From Sphingobacteriaceae bacterium (lineage in GTDB: Bacteria; Bacteroidota; Bacteroidia; Sphingobacteriales; Sphingobacteriaceae), in contig CANGZD010000007.1 of assembly GCA_947458875.1 (NCBI GenBank), positions 1 to 62,225 of the forward strand: DNA of 62,225 nt, in the 5' to 3' direction. A program made the position numbers and the translations under genes. How positions within the stretch are numbered: the first letter of the stretch is position 1; each line of letters begins with the position of its first letter. Below the pieces are notes generated by a model that was not told the DNA's origin, made no database searches, and saw only the letters and a list, made by a program, of their open reading frames with translations. Positions 1 through 8,683 of the stretch are shown here, in pieces.

Positions 1-23
1 GCAGAATTATCCAAGGGCATCTT

Positions 24-31
24 TATATTTG
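24..31 (+). promoter_or_regulatory. Bacteroidota -7 box for the tRNA-Leu pair
   Basis: The octamer TATATTTG matches the Bacteroidota sigma-A -7 consensus TAnnTTTG exactly and lies 12 bases before the first tRNA-Leu. The -33 TTG would fall at the very edge of the window, so it cannot be judged. The second tRNA-Leu has no such box and is probably co-transcribed. Confidence 0.6.
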
Positions 32-43
32 CACTCCCTAGTG

Positions 44-127
44 GCCCAGGTGGCGAAATTGGTAAACGTTGCGGTCTCAGAAGCCGTTGCCGTAATAGGC
101 TTGAGAGTTCGAGTCTCTCCCTGGGCA
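44..127 (+). tRNA. tRNA-Leu, anticodon CAG
   Basis: This is a class II tRNA with a long variable arm. The acceptor arms GCCCAGG and CCTGGGC pair fully, with discriminator A and no encoded CCA. The seven-base anticodon loop CTCAGAA gives anticodon CAG, reading CUG. The T-loop TTCGAGT is standard. It is the first of two leucine tRNAs separated by 23 bases. Confidence 0.93.
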
Positions 128-150
128 CAGTGTTCTTTATAAATTAGATT

Positions 151-234
151 GCCCGGGTGGCGAAATTGGTAGACGCACCATCTTGAGGGGGTGGCGTTCG
201 TAAGGACGTACGAGTTCGAATCTCGTTCCGGGCA
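151..234 (+). tRNA. tRNA-Leu, anticodon GAG
   Basis: This is a class II tRNA. Acceptor arms GCCCGGG and TCCGGGC pair with one wobble, and the discriminator is A. The loop TTGAGGG gives anticodon GAG, reading CUC/CUU. The long variable arm and T-loop TTCGAAT are present. Only four bases separate its end from the stop codon of the convergent hydrolase gene. Confidence 0.93.
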
Positions 235-238
235 CTTT

Positions 239-1003
239 TCAGATCTCCAGGATCAGGCCATCATATGCCAAGTAAATTCCCTCAGGTAGGCTTGATGAAA
301 TTTCCCCATGTTTCCCCAATTTGTGACTGATATGCGTAAAGTAAGTTTGTGGAGCCCCTATTTCGGCTGCGAATGTAAGAGCCTCCTCAAATGTAAAATG
401 AGATAGGTGTTTTTCTTGCTGCAGGGCATTGATCACCAGAATCTTGGTTCCTTTTATCTTTTGTTTTTCTTCCTCACTCACCGTTTTTGCATCTGTAATG
501 TAGGTGAAATCCCCTATTCTGAATCCTAACACAGGCATCTTGTAATGCATTACTTCTATAGGAATAAAAGGAACACCTGCTACTTCGAAAGGATGCTGCT
601 TATCGATATCAAAAAGTTCAATTTGTGGAATCCCGGGATACTTTTCGCCCGAAAAAATATAAGCGAACTCCCGTTTTAAAGCCTCTTGAACCCTGGTGTG
701 TGCATAAATATTGATGGCCGCACCTTGCTTATAATTAAAAGCCCTGATATCATCCATACCGGCAATATGATCCTTATGTTCATGAGTCAGCACCAAAGCA
801 TCCAGCTGCATCACGCCAGCCCTCAATAGCTGATACCGAAAATCCGGACCTGAATCGATTACAATAGATTTTCCATCTACCTCAATCCATACCGAACTTC
901 GCAATCTGCGGTCACGGGGATCCGTTGAGGTACAAACATCACATTCACAAGCAATTACAGGGATACCCTGAGAAGTTCCGGAACCTAAGAAAGTAACTTT
1001 CAC
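239..1003 (-). CDS. MBL-fold metallo-hydrolase, PhnP-like phosphodiesterase
   Basis: This 254-residue protein has a metallo-beta-lactamase fold. The metal motif HEHKDH lies at residues 74-79, with a distal aspartate in the YITDAK segment and a late histidine in THISHK, as expected for a dinuclear metal centre. The N-terminal cysteine cluster CECDVC (19-24) resembles the structural zinc knuckle of PhnP cyclic phosphodiesterases. The substrate cannot be read from the sequence; a cyclic phosphodiester or a related phosphoester is the likely class. Its start codon overlaps the stop of the 91-residue upstream gene by four bases, so the two are probably translated together. Confidence 0.85.
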   Translation of the reverse strand: MKVTFLGSGTSQGIPVIACECDVCTSTDPRDRRLRSSVWIEVDGKSIVIDSGPDFRYQLLRAGVMQLDALVLTHEHKDHIAGMDDIRAFNYKQGAAINIYAHTRVQEALKREFAYIFSGEKYPGIPQIELFDIDKQHPFEVAGVPFIPIEVMHYKMPVLGFRIGDFTYITDAKTVSEEEKQKIKGTKILVINALQQEKHLSHFTFEEALTFAAEIGAPQTYFTHISHKLGKHGEISSSLPEGIYLAYDGLILEI

Positions 1004-1275
1004 AGCTTTAAATTGGTTTGTTTGAGCGCAAGGAGCAATTGCTTTTGTTTGTCATCTAATAATTCTGACGGGATGTCTAAAATGGCTAATAGTTCTGCCA
1101 AACCCTGAATTTTGTTCTCCAGGTTCGAAAATTTATTGACTACCACCACCCTGCTGTTTTCTAATACACAGGCCCCTGTTTTGAAATTCCCTTTTTCATA
1201 CCTCAGCTTATAACCGGCCGATTTAAGAATCGATTCGAGCTTTTCGAGGGTATGGTTGGTGAAGCTGAGACTCAT
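1000..1275 (-). CDS. conserved small protein of unknown function
   Basis: This is a 91-residue soluble protein without signal peptide or membrane segment. It has an amphipathic helical N-terminus, a central beta-like stretch (KTGACVLENSRVVVVNKF) and a leucine-rich helical C-terminus. I do not recognise a named domain. It overlaps the downstream PhnP-like hydrolase by four bases (ATGA), which suggests a functional link or at least coupled translation. The coding assignment rests on this tight overlap and on good codon usage. Confidence 0.7.
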   Translation of the reverse strand: MSLSFTNHTLEKLESILKSAGYKLRYEKGNFKTGACVLENSRVVVVNKFSNLENKIQGLAELLAILDIPSELLDDKQKQLLLALKQTNLKL

Positions 1276-1328
1276 GCTGCCAAAAATAATAAAATAGCAC
1301 GTTATGAAGTTATATTGTATAAAGTCTT

Positions 1329-1796
1329 ATGTATTGGGAAGAAAAGCTGAATCGAATTAAACAACAATTCTCTAAATCGCAATTTAGGGATCCATTTAGC
1401 GATTGGTCGAGCATTTTAAAAAAGATTGAACAGCAATTCATCAGGAGAAATGAGGGCGGAAGTGAATTCTGTAATTGGTCGCTACACATCAAAAATGCGC
1501 AATTGATCAAGTCAATTCCGGCAACACAATTGCTACAAGAGTTGAAAAGATTAAAGCATGAAGGCAATTTCTGGTTAGTGATGATTTACGGTAAATCGCC
1601 CTCAGCCAAACATTTGGTTTACGATTGCAGCCTGGAACCGCTCGAAATACTAATCCCATATTTATTCGACTTTTTCATTGTAGATAAAAAATATCGATGG
1701 CTGAGTTTCTTCAGTAGGTTTGAAACAGCAAATGAAGTAATGATTTACAGAAGTGGCCATAAACTGACACCTTTTGACGATTCAAAGCATGACTGA
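1329..1796 (+). CDS. hypothetical protein, first of a two-gene pair
   Basis: This 155-residue protein has no signal peptide and is rich in basic and aromatic residues. I recognise no domain. The segment around residues 90-135 contains two short hydrophobic stretches (LEILIPYLFDFFIV and YRWLSFFSRF) that look buried rather than membrane-spanning. It is divergent from the 91-residue gene and overlaps the next gene by eight bases, so the two form an operon. A 257-base reading frame on the opposite strand is a shadow. Confidence 0.65.
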   Translation: MYWEEKLNRIKQQFSKSQFRDPFSDWSSILKKIEQQFIRRNEGGSEFCNWSLHIKNAQLIKSIPATQLLQELKRLKHEGNFWLVMIYGKSPSAKHLVYDCSLEPLEILIPYLFDFFIVDKKYRWLSFFSRFETANEVMIYRSGHKLTPFDDSKHD

Positions 1797-2187
1797 ATTA
1801 GATCATTTCGATTGGCAAGAAGAATGGGAAAAAGCGGCGGCAGCTGAGTACCAATATTTCAACTTGTATACCGACCTACAATTAGAATTAGCACTACAAG
1901 AGCAGGTTTTTGGTAGCCATTATCGCATTTGGGATGTGATTAGAGATCGTGGTAGAAAACAATTGATTTGGCCCTTGTTTGTGGCTTTAAAACACTTAGG
2001 CGGGACCGCTTATTTCCACGACCGGCATCATTGCATTGACGCCATCTTCCATTTAGCTGGAATAAAGAATCAGACTTTAAGAAAAAGATTATTAGGACCC
2101 AGTAACGAATTCGACCCTCAATTTTTTATGATGTCAATGGCAGAGCTGGAACAAAAAATCAAAAATAAATTAGCGAAGATCCACTAA
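1789..2187 (+). CDS. hypothetical protein, second of a two-gene pair
   Basis: This 132-residue protein starts at the ATG at 1789 (MTELDHF). An in-frame TTG at 1774 would lengthen it by five residues but lies deeper in the upstream gene. It has an acidic, tryptophan-containing N-terminus and a central segment with clustered histidines (YFHDRHHC), which might bind metal, though that is speculative. There are no membrane segments. Its 3' end overlaps the convergent LolA-like gene by 18 bases. Family unknown. Confidence 0.65.
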   Translation: MTELDHFDWQEEWEKAAAAEYQYFNLYTDLQLELALQEQVFGSHYRIWDVIRDRGRKQLIWPLFVALKHLGGTAYFHDRHHCIDAIFHLAGIKNQTLRKRLLGPSNEFDPQFFMMSMAELEQKIKNKLAKIH

Positions 2188-2823
2188 TTCAACCCCTGGA
2201 TATTTCTTCACATCAAAAGCAAAAAAGGTTTCAGGCACCTTCACGTTGGGCGTGAATATCTTTACATTATAAGTGTAGCGATTTCCGTTTTTATCAAAAA
2301 TGACCGCCTGGGTAATTTGCTTGTTCAACTTATCTACCTGCAACTTTACTTTAAAATAAGACTTTTTAGCATCTATTGGAGTAAGTTCAATATTGTGTAG
2401 CATGCGGCCAGCTTTAGAACGAGTATCGCCGGTAAAAAGTGATTTGAAGCCTTTTTCATAGATGGTAAAAATCCGACTTGGGTTCATTGCATCAGAAGAG
2501 TTGTCCACCTCGCTCAGTTGAACTTCTTTATCGGCTTTTAAAAAGGTCCACTGATTTTTTCCATCGCTGATTAACTCCTGGGCTTTTAAAATCACCTTGA
2601 ATTTGTTGAGCTTGGTTTTAGTATAAAGCGTACCAATTTGTGTTTCCTTAATTTTTGCCTGCGGATTATCGAGTGTGAAACTGAACTCGGTTTTAATCAC
2701 ATCGTAAGAACGATATTTTTTACTCACTTCTGCCAAAATCAATTTGGCTTTTTCTTCAGTTTGTGCCATCAAAGCGACGGCGTTCAACATCAGCACACTT
2801 AAAATGAAGCGTAATTTTTTCAT
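2170..2823 (-). CDS. lolA: LolA-like periplasmic lipoprotein carrier
   Basis: This 217-residue protein has a signal peptide over about residues 1-21 (ending LMAQ), followed by a LolA-type half-barrel sequence. The recognisable features are an early helical segment, a run of strands beginning KTEFSFTL, and the GTLYTKTKLNKF and VSDGKNQW-like (here ISDGKNQW) strands. LolA shuttles lipoproteins across the periplasm to the outer membrane. It lies 12 bases downstream of ftsK on the same strand, a common Bacteroidota arrangement. No LolB is seen, as is usual for this phylum. Confidence 0.82.
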   Translation of the reverse strand: MKKLRFILSVLMLNAVALMAQTEEKAKLILAEVSKKYRSYDVIKTEFSFTLDNPQAKIKETQIGTLYTKTKLNKFKVILKAQELISDGKNQWTFLKADKEVQLSEVDNSSDAMNPSRIFTIYEKGFKSLFTGDTRSKAGRMLHNIELTPIDAKKSYFKVKLQVDKLNKQITQAVIFDKNGNRYTYNVKIFTPNVKVPETFFAFDVKKYPGVELVDLR

Positions 2824-2835
2824 GTTCGCAATTTA

Positions 2836-5340
2836 CTAATTTTTACCGTCAAAGGATTCCAAAAACTGCTCCAGAGCATATTCATCCGGGAATAAAACTT
2901 CACGTGCCTTACTGCCCTCAAAAGGACCCACAATGCCCGCTCCTTCTAATTGATCGATGATTCTTCCGGCCCTGTTATAACCCAATTTGAGCTTACGCTG
3001 GATGAGTGAGGTTGAACCTTGCTGGTGCATCACCACTAAACGTGCCGCATCTTCAAAAAGCGGATCACGATCATTCGGATCAAAATCCTTTGAACCTTCG
3101 CCATGTTCATCAACATACTCGGGCAACATCCAGGCCGAATCATATCCTTTCTGTGATCCAATGAAATCAGAAACGCGTTCTACTTCTGGCGTATCTACAA
3201 AAGCACATTGTAATCGGATCAGGTCGCTACCGGTCGATAAAAGCATGTCGCCACGACCTATCAGTTGATCGGCACCTCCAGAATCTAAAATGGTACGTGA
3301 ATCAATCTTAGACAATACCCTGAAAGCCAAACGAGCCGGGAAATTGGCCTTGATAGTTCCGGTAATGATGTTTACCGAAGGTCGCTGCGTAGCAATAACC
3401 AGGTGAATACCTACGGCCCTCGCCAATTGAGCCAATCGGGCAATTGGCGCCTCTACTTCTTTTCCGGCAGTCATCATTAAATCAGCAAATTCATCCACAA
3501 TCAACACAATGAAAGGCAGGAATCGGTGCCCTTCTTCGGGATTAAGTTTACGATTGATGAATTTCTGGTTGTATTCTTTAAGATTCCTTACTTGCGCATT
3601 TTTCAATAAATCATATCGCTGATCCATTTCTATACACAAGGAATTCAAGGTATTGATTACTTTTTTAGTATCGGTGATAATGGCATCCTCTTCTCCGGGA
3701 AGTTTGGCAAGGAAATGACGCTCGATTTTCCTGAACAAGGTCAATTCTACTTTTTTAGGATCGACCAACACAAATTTGAGCTGTGATGGATGCAATTTAT
3801 ACAGCAAAGAAGCCAGGATACAATTGATCCCCACCGATTTACCCTGACCGGTAGCACCTGCAACCAATAAGTGAGGCATTTTGGCTAAATCGGCGATATA
3901 AACTTCATTTGAGATGGTTTTACCCAAAGCAATAGGTAATTCCATCGTAGTGTTCTGAAATTTTTCAGTACCTAAAACAGAACGCATGGAAACCATTTCA
4001 GGATTTTGGTTGGGGACCTCAATACCAATGGTTCCCTTGCCCGGCATGGGCGCTATGATACGGATACCCAAAGCAGCCAAACTGAGCGCAATGTCATCTT
4101 CTAAATTTTTGATCTTAGAAATACGAACGCCCGGGGCTGGAATGATCTCATACAAAGTTACTGTTGGACCAATGGTGGCCTTAATTTTATCGATCTCAAT
4201 GTTATAGTGATTGAGGGTTTCGACAATTTTATTTTTGTTGGCTTCTAATTCTTCGGCATTCACAGATATTTTACTGGAGCCATAATTTTCGAGCAAATCT
4301 AAGGGCGGATGCTTGTATTGAGATAGGTCTAACTTAGGATCGTAGGTGCCAAATTGTTGCACCAATTCATCTGCTTTTGCTTCTTCCTCTCCTTTCTCAA
4401 TACTCATTTCCGGACCTGAATCAACCTCATCCGCCATCATCAGCTCAGGCTCTGGTAAATCATCCATCTCTGGCTCAGCAACGGCAGTTTCCATGCGTTT
4501 GTCTTCCGCTTCTAATTCTTCCTGAAAACGATTATTCAGGGGGAATTCAACCGGTTCAGAAATAACTTCCTCCACTATTTCATCGGGGCCGGTTTCGGGT
4601 ACTACATATTTTGGAGAACGTTCAGGTAACTTAAAATCGAAATTATAGGCGATGGTGAGGGCAGTTAAACCGGTGAAGGCCAATAATCCGAAAGTACCCG
4701 CATTACCAATCTGTGCCATCAGCATTCGGTTTGCCCAAAATCCAAATTCACCTTCTAAAAAATGAGGGAAATCGCTAAAAAAACCATGAAAAAAGCCTAA
4801 GGTTACTGAGATGAACAGGAGTAGAAAAAAGGAATATCCGAGGCTCTTACCCAAATGAAAGAGCTGCACTTTGAATAATAAACGATAACCTAAAATAAAG
4901 AATACTGCAATGAAGATAAAGGATGCGATGCCAAACCACTCATAAATAAATTGATGTGACAACAAAGCCCCAAACTTACCTAACCAATTTTGCACTACCA
5001 GCGACGAAGCTGGGTTCAGTTGGGCTAATTCTTTTTGGGTTTTCAGCAAATTTGACCAGCCGCCGTTGGCGTCGATCACATAGCTTTGATCGTCTTGCCA
5101 GGTAAACAAATATGCGGTAAATGCCACCAGAAAGTAAACTGAAAGCAAGAGCATGAATAAGCCAAGTATTTTCACCAATCTGCCACCAGCCAAATCGAAC
5201 TTTGGCATTCGCTCTGCAGAAGCGGTGGTGGATCTGCTACGGGTTTTTGGCCTTGTTACAATGGGATCTTGCTCCTCTGAGTCGAGGGGCATATTGCGTA
5301 AAGTATTACTTCTTCTAAATTGGTTTCCTTTGAGGGGCAT
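2836..5340 (-). CDS. ftsK: DNA translocase FtsK/SpoIIIE
   Basis: This 834-residue membrane-anchored motor pumps chromosome ends through the division septum and promotes dimer resolution. Four N-terminal membrane segments lie at roughly 55-80, 130-155, 165-190 and 205-230. A glutamate/proline-rich linker (about 245-335) follows. The RecA-like motor has Walker A GATGQGKS near residue 495 and Walker B LIVDEFADL near 613. The C-terminal gamma winged helix (about 760-834), which reads polar KOPS-type sites, is present. An alternative ATG exists at codon 17. It heads a two-gene unit with lolA. Confidence 0.95.
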   Translation of the reverse strand: MPLKGNQFRRSNTLRNMPLDSEEQDPIVTRPKTRSRSTTASAERMPKFDLAGGRLVKILGLFMLLLSVYFLVAFTAYLFTWQDDQSYVIDANGGWSNLLKTQKELAQLNPASSLVVQNWLGKFGALLSHQFIYEWFGIASFIFIAVFFILGYRLLFKVQLFHLGKSLGYSFFLLLFISVTLGFFHGFFSDFPHFLEGEFGFWANRMLMAQIGNAGTFGLLAFTGLTALTIAYNFDFKLPERSPKYVVPETGPDEIVEEVISEPVEFPLNNRFQEELEAEDKRMETAVAEPEMDDLPEPELMMADEVDSGPEMSIEKGEEEAKADELVQQFGTYDPKLDLSQYKHPPLDLLENYGSSKISVNAEELEANKNKIVETLNHYNIEIDKIKATIGPTVTLYEIIPAPGVRISKIKNLEDDIALSLAALGIRIIAPMPGKGTIGIEVPNQNPEMVSMRSVLGTEKFQNTTMELPIALGKTISNEVYIADLAKMPHLLVAGATGQGKSVGINCILASLLYKLHPSQLKFVLVDPKKVELTLFRKIERHFLAKLPGEEDAIITDTKKVINTLNSLCIEMDQRYDLLKNAQVRNLKEYNQKFINRKLNPEEGHRFLPFIVLIVDEFADLMMTAGKEVEAPIARLAQLARAVGIHLVIATQRPSVNIITGTIKANFPARLAFRVLSKIDSRTILDSGGADQLIGRGDMLLSTGSDLIRLQCAFVDTPEVERVSDFIGSQKGYDSAWMLPEYVDEHGEGSKDFDPNDRDPLFEDAARLVVMHQQGSTSLIQRKLKLGYNRAGRIIDQLEGAGIVGPFEGSKAREVLFPDEYALEQFLESFDGKN

Positions 5341-5358
5341 TATTCGGCTTCTTCGTTA

Positions 5359-5366
5359 CAAATATA
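5359..5366 (-). promoter_or_regulatory. candidate -7 box for ftsK-lolA
   Basis: On the minus strand this reads TATATTTG, a perfect TAnnTTTG match 18 bases before the ftsK start codon. No clear -33 TTG is found at the expected 18-19 base spacing, and the region is AT-rich, so a chance match is possible. Confidence 0.4.
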
Positions 5367-5447
5367 TAAAATAAGACCTTTCTGATGATATCTTAAATTG
5401 GCTTTAAAAAATTATACTGTATCTTTATTTGACGATGCAAATTTAGC

Positions 5448-6095
5448 ATGATAAAGCTCCTGGAAGAACTAATTGAAAGTGGGAATGCACCGGCATTGAA
5501 ACAGTTATTAACTGCAGAACCCAACGTATTGCTTTTAAAAACCAGCCTAAATCTGAGTCCCCTTCTTCATGCCTGTGAGACTAAGAATCAGGAAATCATA
5601 GACCTCCTTGCTGAACACCAAACTGAATTTGACTTGTTTGAGGCTTGCGCCTGCGGGAAGTTCGACTGGATGTCGCATCAAATTTTCAAAAACCCGGAAC
5701 AACTCTCGCAATATACTGATCATGGCTATACCGCTTTGGGACTGGCTGTTCAGTTTGGTCAAGAAGAAATCGTTCGCTACTTGCTGATAAAAGATGTAGA
5801 AGTAAACAAAGCCATGAATAACGATTCACGGAACTTTCCAATTCATCAGGCAATTTTAAACCGCCAAGATATGATCGCCAAGATGTTGCTGGAAGCCGGA
5901 GCCCTGGTAAATGTGACACAAGCCGAAGGTTTGAGTCCGCTTCATTTGGCTGCAAGCCAAGGCAATATTGAACTCATCATCCTGCTTTTAGAAGCAGGTG
6001 CAGAGGTGAAACAGCAATGCCGGGAAGGAAAAACCGCAGGCGACCTGGCAAAAGAAAATGGCTGGGGAGAAATTGCTCGGATTTTAAACGATTAA
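5448..6095 (+). CDS. ankyrin repeat protein
   Basis: This 215-residue cytoplasmic protein consists almost entirely of ankyrin repeats. Clear repeat signatures are DHGYTALGLAVQFG, NFPIHQAILNRQ and GLSPLHLAASQGN, each followed by the helix that ends in LLxxGA-type turns (LLEAGALVN, LLEAGAEVK). About five to six repeats are visible and there is no other domain. Ankyrin repeats bind proteins; no partner can be inferred. It is a single-gene unit divergent from ftsK and convergent with the PspC gene, overlapping that gene by four bases at the 3' end. Confidence 0.85.
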   Translation: MIKLLEELIESGNAPALKQLLTAEPNVLLLKTSLNLSPLLHACETKNQEIIDLLAEHQTEFDLFEACACGKFDWMSHQIFKNPEQLSQYTDHGYTALGLAVQFGQEEIVRYLLIKDVEVNKAMNNDSRNFPIHQAILNRQDMIAKMLLEAGALVNVTQAEGLSPLHLAASQGNIELIILLLEAGAEVKQQCREGKTAGDLAKENGWGEIARILND

Positions 6096-6313
6096 AAATC
6101 GCGGACTACGCTTTTTACTTTACGGATGTAGTTTCTAATGTCGAGCACCACCGCCGCAAGTAAATAAATGGTTAAGGGAAAACCAACAGCCAAAAAACTC
6201 GAATAAATAAAGAAAAGCCTGATTTTAAAAATGGAAATGCCCATTCTTTCTCCCAAATAGGTACAAACACCGAAAGAATATTTTTCAAGAAAAGTTAGCA
6301 GCTGATTGATCAT
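6092..6313 (-). CDS. PspC domain protein
   Basis: This 73-residue protein starts at the ATG at 6313 (MINQLLTFLEKY). That codon overlaps the TGA of the DUF2851 gene as ATGA, which fixes the start better than the longer frame. It matches the PspC fold: a short helix, the conserved SFGVCTYLGERMGIS segment, one long hydrophobic stretch (about 33-57) and a basic tail. PspC proteins take part in the envelope-stress phage-shock response, but no pspA or pspB lies nearby, so the role here is unproven. Confidence 0.8.
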   Translation of the reverse strand: MINQLLTFLEKYSFGVCTYLGERMGISIFKIRLFFIYSSFLAVGFPLTIYLLAAVVLDIRNYIRKVKSVVRDF

Positions 6314-7596
6314 GTTTTTCTTTGTAAAATTTGTGATCCGATACCACAAAATAAGCATTTTTTCTGTTCACAGTAATTTTTCTTCAGGCTGAGCAATGCC
6401 TGTGAACCCAGAGCCGTTTGAACCTTTAGGCCCAATCCACGGTAGTTCCTGGTGATCTGATTGTTTTCTGCGGGCAAATGTTCCAGCAAATGGATTGCCT
6501 TTGAACAATAAATCTCCTGATCATGGTATTTCCCATAACTAAAGAGGAAGTTAACCACCACGTTGATCAACAAATTTTGAATGCTACTAGTGCCAATTTG
6601 AACTGCATGTTTCTCCGTTTGCACACCAAAACGGTAATGATGCTCCCAATAAGGATGCACAGGCAACTCCTTAAATAATGTTGTGAGACTGCTTAAATCA
6701 TCTATCGATAACATCTTTGAAAACAAATGCAGGGATTTGATCACTAGAGCCGAAAACTGGGCTAATCTGATGGTTGGAAAATTAGCTGGTCTTAGACGCA
6801 TGTATTTCCAAACACCAGGTTCAATTGGTTCTAAACCATACTTCTTTCTCAAGAAATCATATTCTATTTTAAGTTTGGCAGGATATTCATCTACAAAATC
6901 AATACTTAAGAAGCCTGCCTGTCCAAAAATAAGTGCCTCAATTTGCATTGACTTATTTTTATGCTTCGCCAGTATTTGTTGAGGAAGTGATTTTGCAAGA
7001 CATTCAAAGGGAATTGCATTGGTTTTAAAACCAAAATGTTTGGCTAAGTAAATGTAAAAAGCATCATCCCAGCTTCCCTTCTGCTGCGTGAGCAATTCCG
7101 ACACTTCTTGCTGTTTTGCCGCTAATCGCTCCATCATTACCCGATTTAAAAATGCATGTTGATGGCACTCGTCAACCTTGGCTAATACCCTATCACAGGG
7201 AATCCAGGACGCTGCTGCCATCAATTTTTTGTAAGTATTAATAAGCGTGGAAGGAATAATCGATTTGAGTTCCAGAACAGGAATTTCTGTGCCATCTTTT
7301 CTAAAAACAGCTCGATCATGTTTATAAACCACATGCAGGATCACATTTTGGTAGGCATCATCCAATTGATGCCGATGTTTGAACCAATCAGATGAATACA
7401 AATGCATCTCCACATTCCCGGCCCATTTAGTTGACCCTAATTGAATGAGGGCATTTTCAAAATCTGGGCCCGCATGATTATTATGAAAACCCGAATGAAT
7501 AATTTGAATTGGTTCGCCAGAAACAGCACGGATATGCTTGGTTTTAAGAAAACCGGTTTTCCAGAAATAATGGAGTAAATCTTCTGTAAAATCCAC
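6310..7596 (-). CDS. DUF2851 family protein
   Basis: This 428-residue protein matches DUF2851, a family found mainly in Bacteroidota. The N-terminal block contains the HSGFHNNHAGPDFENA and WAGNVEMHLYSSDW stretches, which resemble a nuclease-like or metal-binding core (N, H, D and E residues well spaced), although no activity is established. A C-terminal cysteine pair KKCLFCGIG may bind metal. There is no signal peptide. It sits between pyrF (27-base gap upstream) and pspC (four-base overlap downstream). Confidence 0.8.
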   Translation of the reverse strand: MDFTEDLLHYFWKTGFLKTKHIRAVSGEPIQIIHSGFHNNHAGPDFENALIQLGSTKWAGNVEMHLYSSDWFKHRHQLDDAYQNVILHVVYKHDRAVFRKDGTEIPVLELKSIIPSTLINTYKKLMAAASWIPCDRVLAKVDECHQHAFLNRVMMERLAAKQQEVSELLTQQKGSWDDAFYIYLAKHFGFKTNAIPFECLAKSLPQQILAKHKNKSMQIEALIFGQAGFLSIDFVDEYPAKLKIEYDFLRKKYGLEPIEPGVWKYMRLRPANFPTIRLAQFSALVIKSLHLFSKMLSIDDLSSLTTLFKELPVHPYWEHHYRFGVQTEKHAVQIGTSSIQNLLINVVVNFLFSYGKYHDQEIYCSKAIHLLEHLPAENNQITRNYRGLGLKVQTALGSQALLSLKKNYCEQKKCLFCGIGSQILQRKT

Positions 7597-7623
7597 TCCT
7601 GAATTTACAGAATTAACTTCAGA

Positions 7624-8451
7624 TTAAAAATTTATCTTATTTAGCTGAACATCCATCTCCAGCTGTATTTTTTGAGCTTCTTCGCGGGCTTTCTCGGCAA
7701 AATCGGGACCATTGGAGGCATAAATAATAGATCTGGAAGCATTTACCAACAATCCGCAATCGCGGTTCATGCCATATTCACATACATCCTGCAAACTTCC
7801 TCCTTGTGCTCCCACACCAGGAACAAGTAAAAAATGATCAGGAGCCCATTTCCTGATTGTTTTGAAGGCCTCACCTTGTGTTGCCCCCACCACAAACATC
7901 AACTGGTCTGCGCCAGCCCAGCTGGTTGCCTTCTGAATTACCTGTTCGAAGATCTTCAAACCATCAGCATTGAGAAATTGAAAATCATGACTCCCCTCAT
8001 TCGAAGTTAGAGCCAATAAAATGGCCCATTTATCTTTAAATTTCAAGAATGGCTTAACCGAGTCGCTGCCCATATAAGGTGCAACGGTAATGGCATCGAA
8101 ACTCATACCGGAGCTATCAGCATCGAAAAATGCCTGGGCATATCGGGTGGAGGTATTACCGATATCACCTCGCTTGGCATCGGCAATGCTCAAACAGGTT
8201 TTGGGGATCAATTCCCAAGTCTGTTGGAGTTCTTCCCAGCCTTTTACACCCCTGCTTTCATAAAATGCGGTGTTCGGTTTATAGGCCACGCATAAATCAT
8301 GAGTTGCTTCAATGATTCTTTTATTGAATTCAAGAACGGGGTTAGGCAAGTGCTTCAATGATTCCGGTATCAATTCCGGATCGGTATCAAGGCCAACACA
8401 CAAAAAAGATCGTTTACTGCGTATTTGATCAATTAGTTGTGCTCTGGTCAT
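7624..8451 (-). CDS. pyrF: orotidine-5'-phosphate decarboxylase, type 2
   Basis: This 275-residue enzyme decarboxylates OMP to UMP, the last step of de novo pyrimidine synthesis. The catalytic DAKRGD motif is at residues 91-96 with Lys93 as the proton donor. The N-terminal LDTDPELIP and the phosphate-binding LVPGVGAQGG segment near the C-terminus are typical of the longer type 2 enzymes. It is the first gene of the minus-strand unit pyrF-DUF2851-pspC. Confidence 0.95.
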   Translation of the reverse strand: MTRAQLIDQIRSKRSFLCVGLDTDPELIPESLKHLPNPVLEFNKRIIEATHDLCVAYKPNTAFYESRGVKGWEELQQTWELIPKTCLSIADAKRGDIGNTSTRYAQAFFDADSSGMSFDAITVAPYMGSDSVKPFLKFKDKWAILLALTSNEGSHDFQFLNADGLKIFEQVIQKATSWAGADQLMFVVGATQGEAFKTIRKWAPDHFLLVPGVGAQGGSLQDVCEYGMNRDCGLLVNASRSIIYASNGPDFAEKAREEAQKIQLEMDVQLNKINF

Positions 8452-8683
8452 GGAGAGTTGAAATTTGAACGAAAATAATTAAATTAAGTATGTGAGAAGA
8501 ATATTTATTTTTTTTGATAGTATTGAAATATTTAGCTAAAATTGTATCGTTATCTCAATTTATCCCTGTTTTCAGGAAATCATCGTAATTTCTCATACAA
8601 AATTTAGGTGCACTCAAAACCTGTTTATTTCGGATAAATACATAGCACGAAATCATCCTTTTTATATCATATATTAATTTTTG
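8452..8683 (+). other. 232-base gap ahead of rho, possible leader
   Basis: This AT-rich spacer separates divergent pyrF and rho. It holds three weak hairpins (for example GAAAT...ATTTC near 8576-8596, and TTTAT-TTCGG-ATAAA near 8630) and a nine-base direct repeat, GAAATCATC, at 8576 and 8649. No perfect TAnnTTTG box was found, only TAAAATTG at 8537. Rho leaders are often targets of Rho autoregulation, which would fit the length, but this is inference. Confidence 0.3.

Noticed and set aside
1310-1567. Minus-strand reading frame opposite the first unknown gene
   Set aside because: It is a shadow of the plus-strand gene, with many cysteines and serines and no family resemblance.
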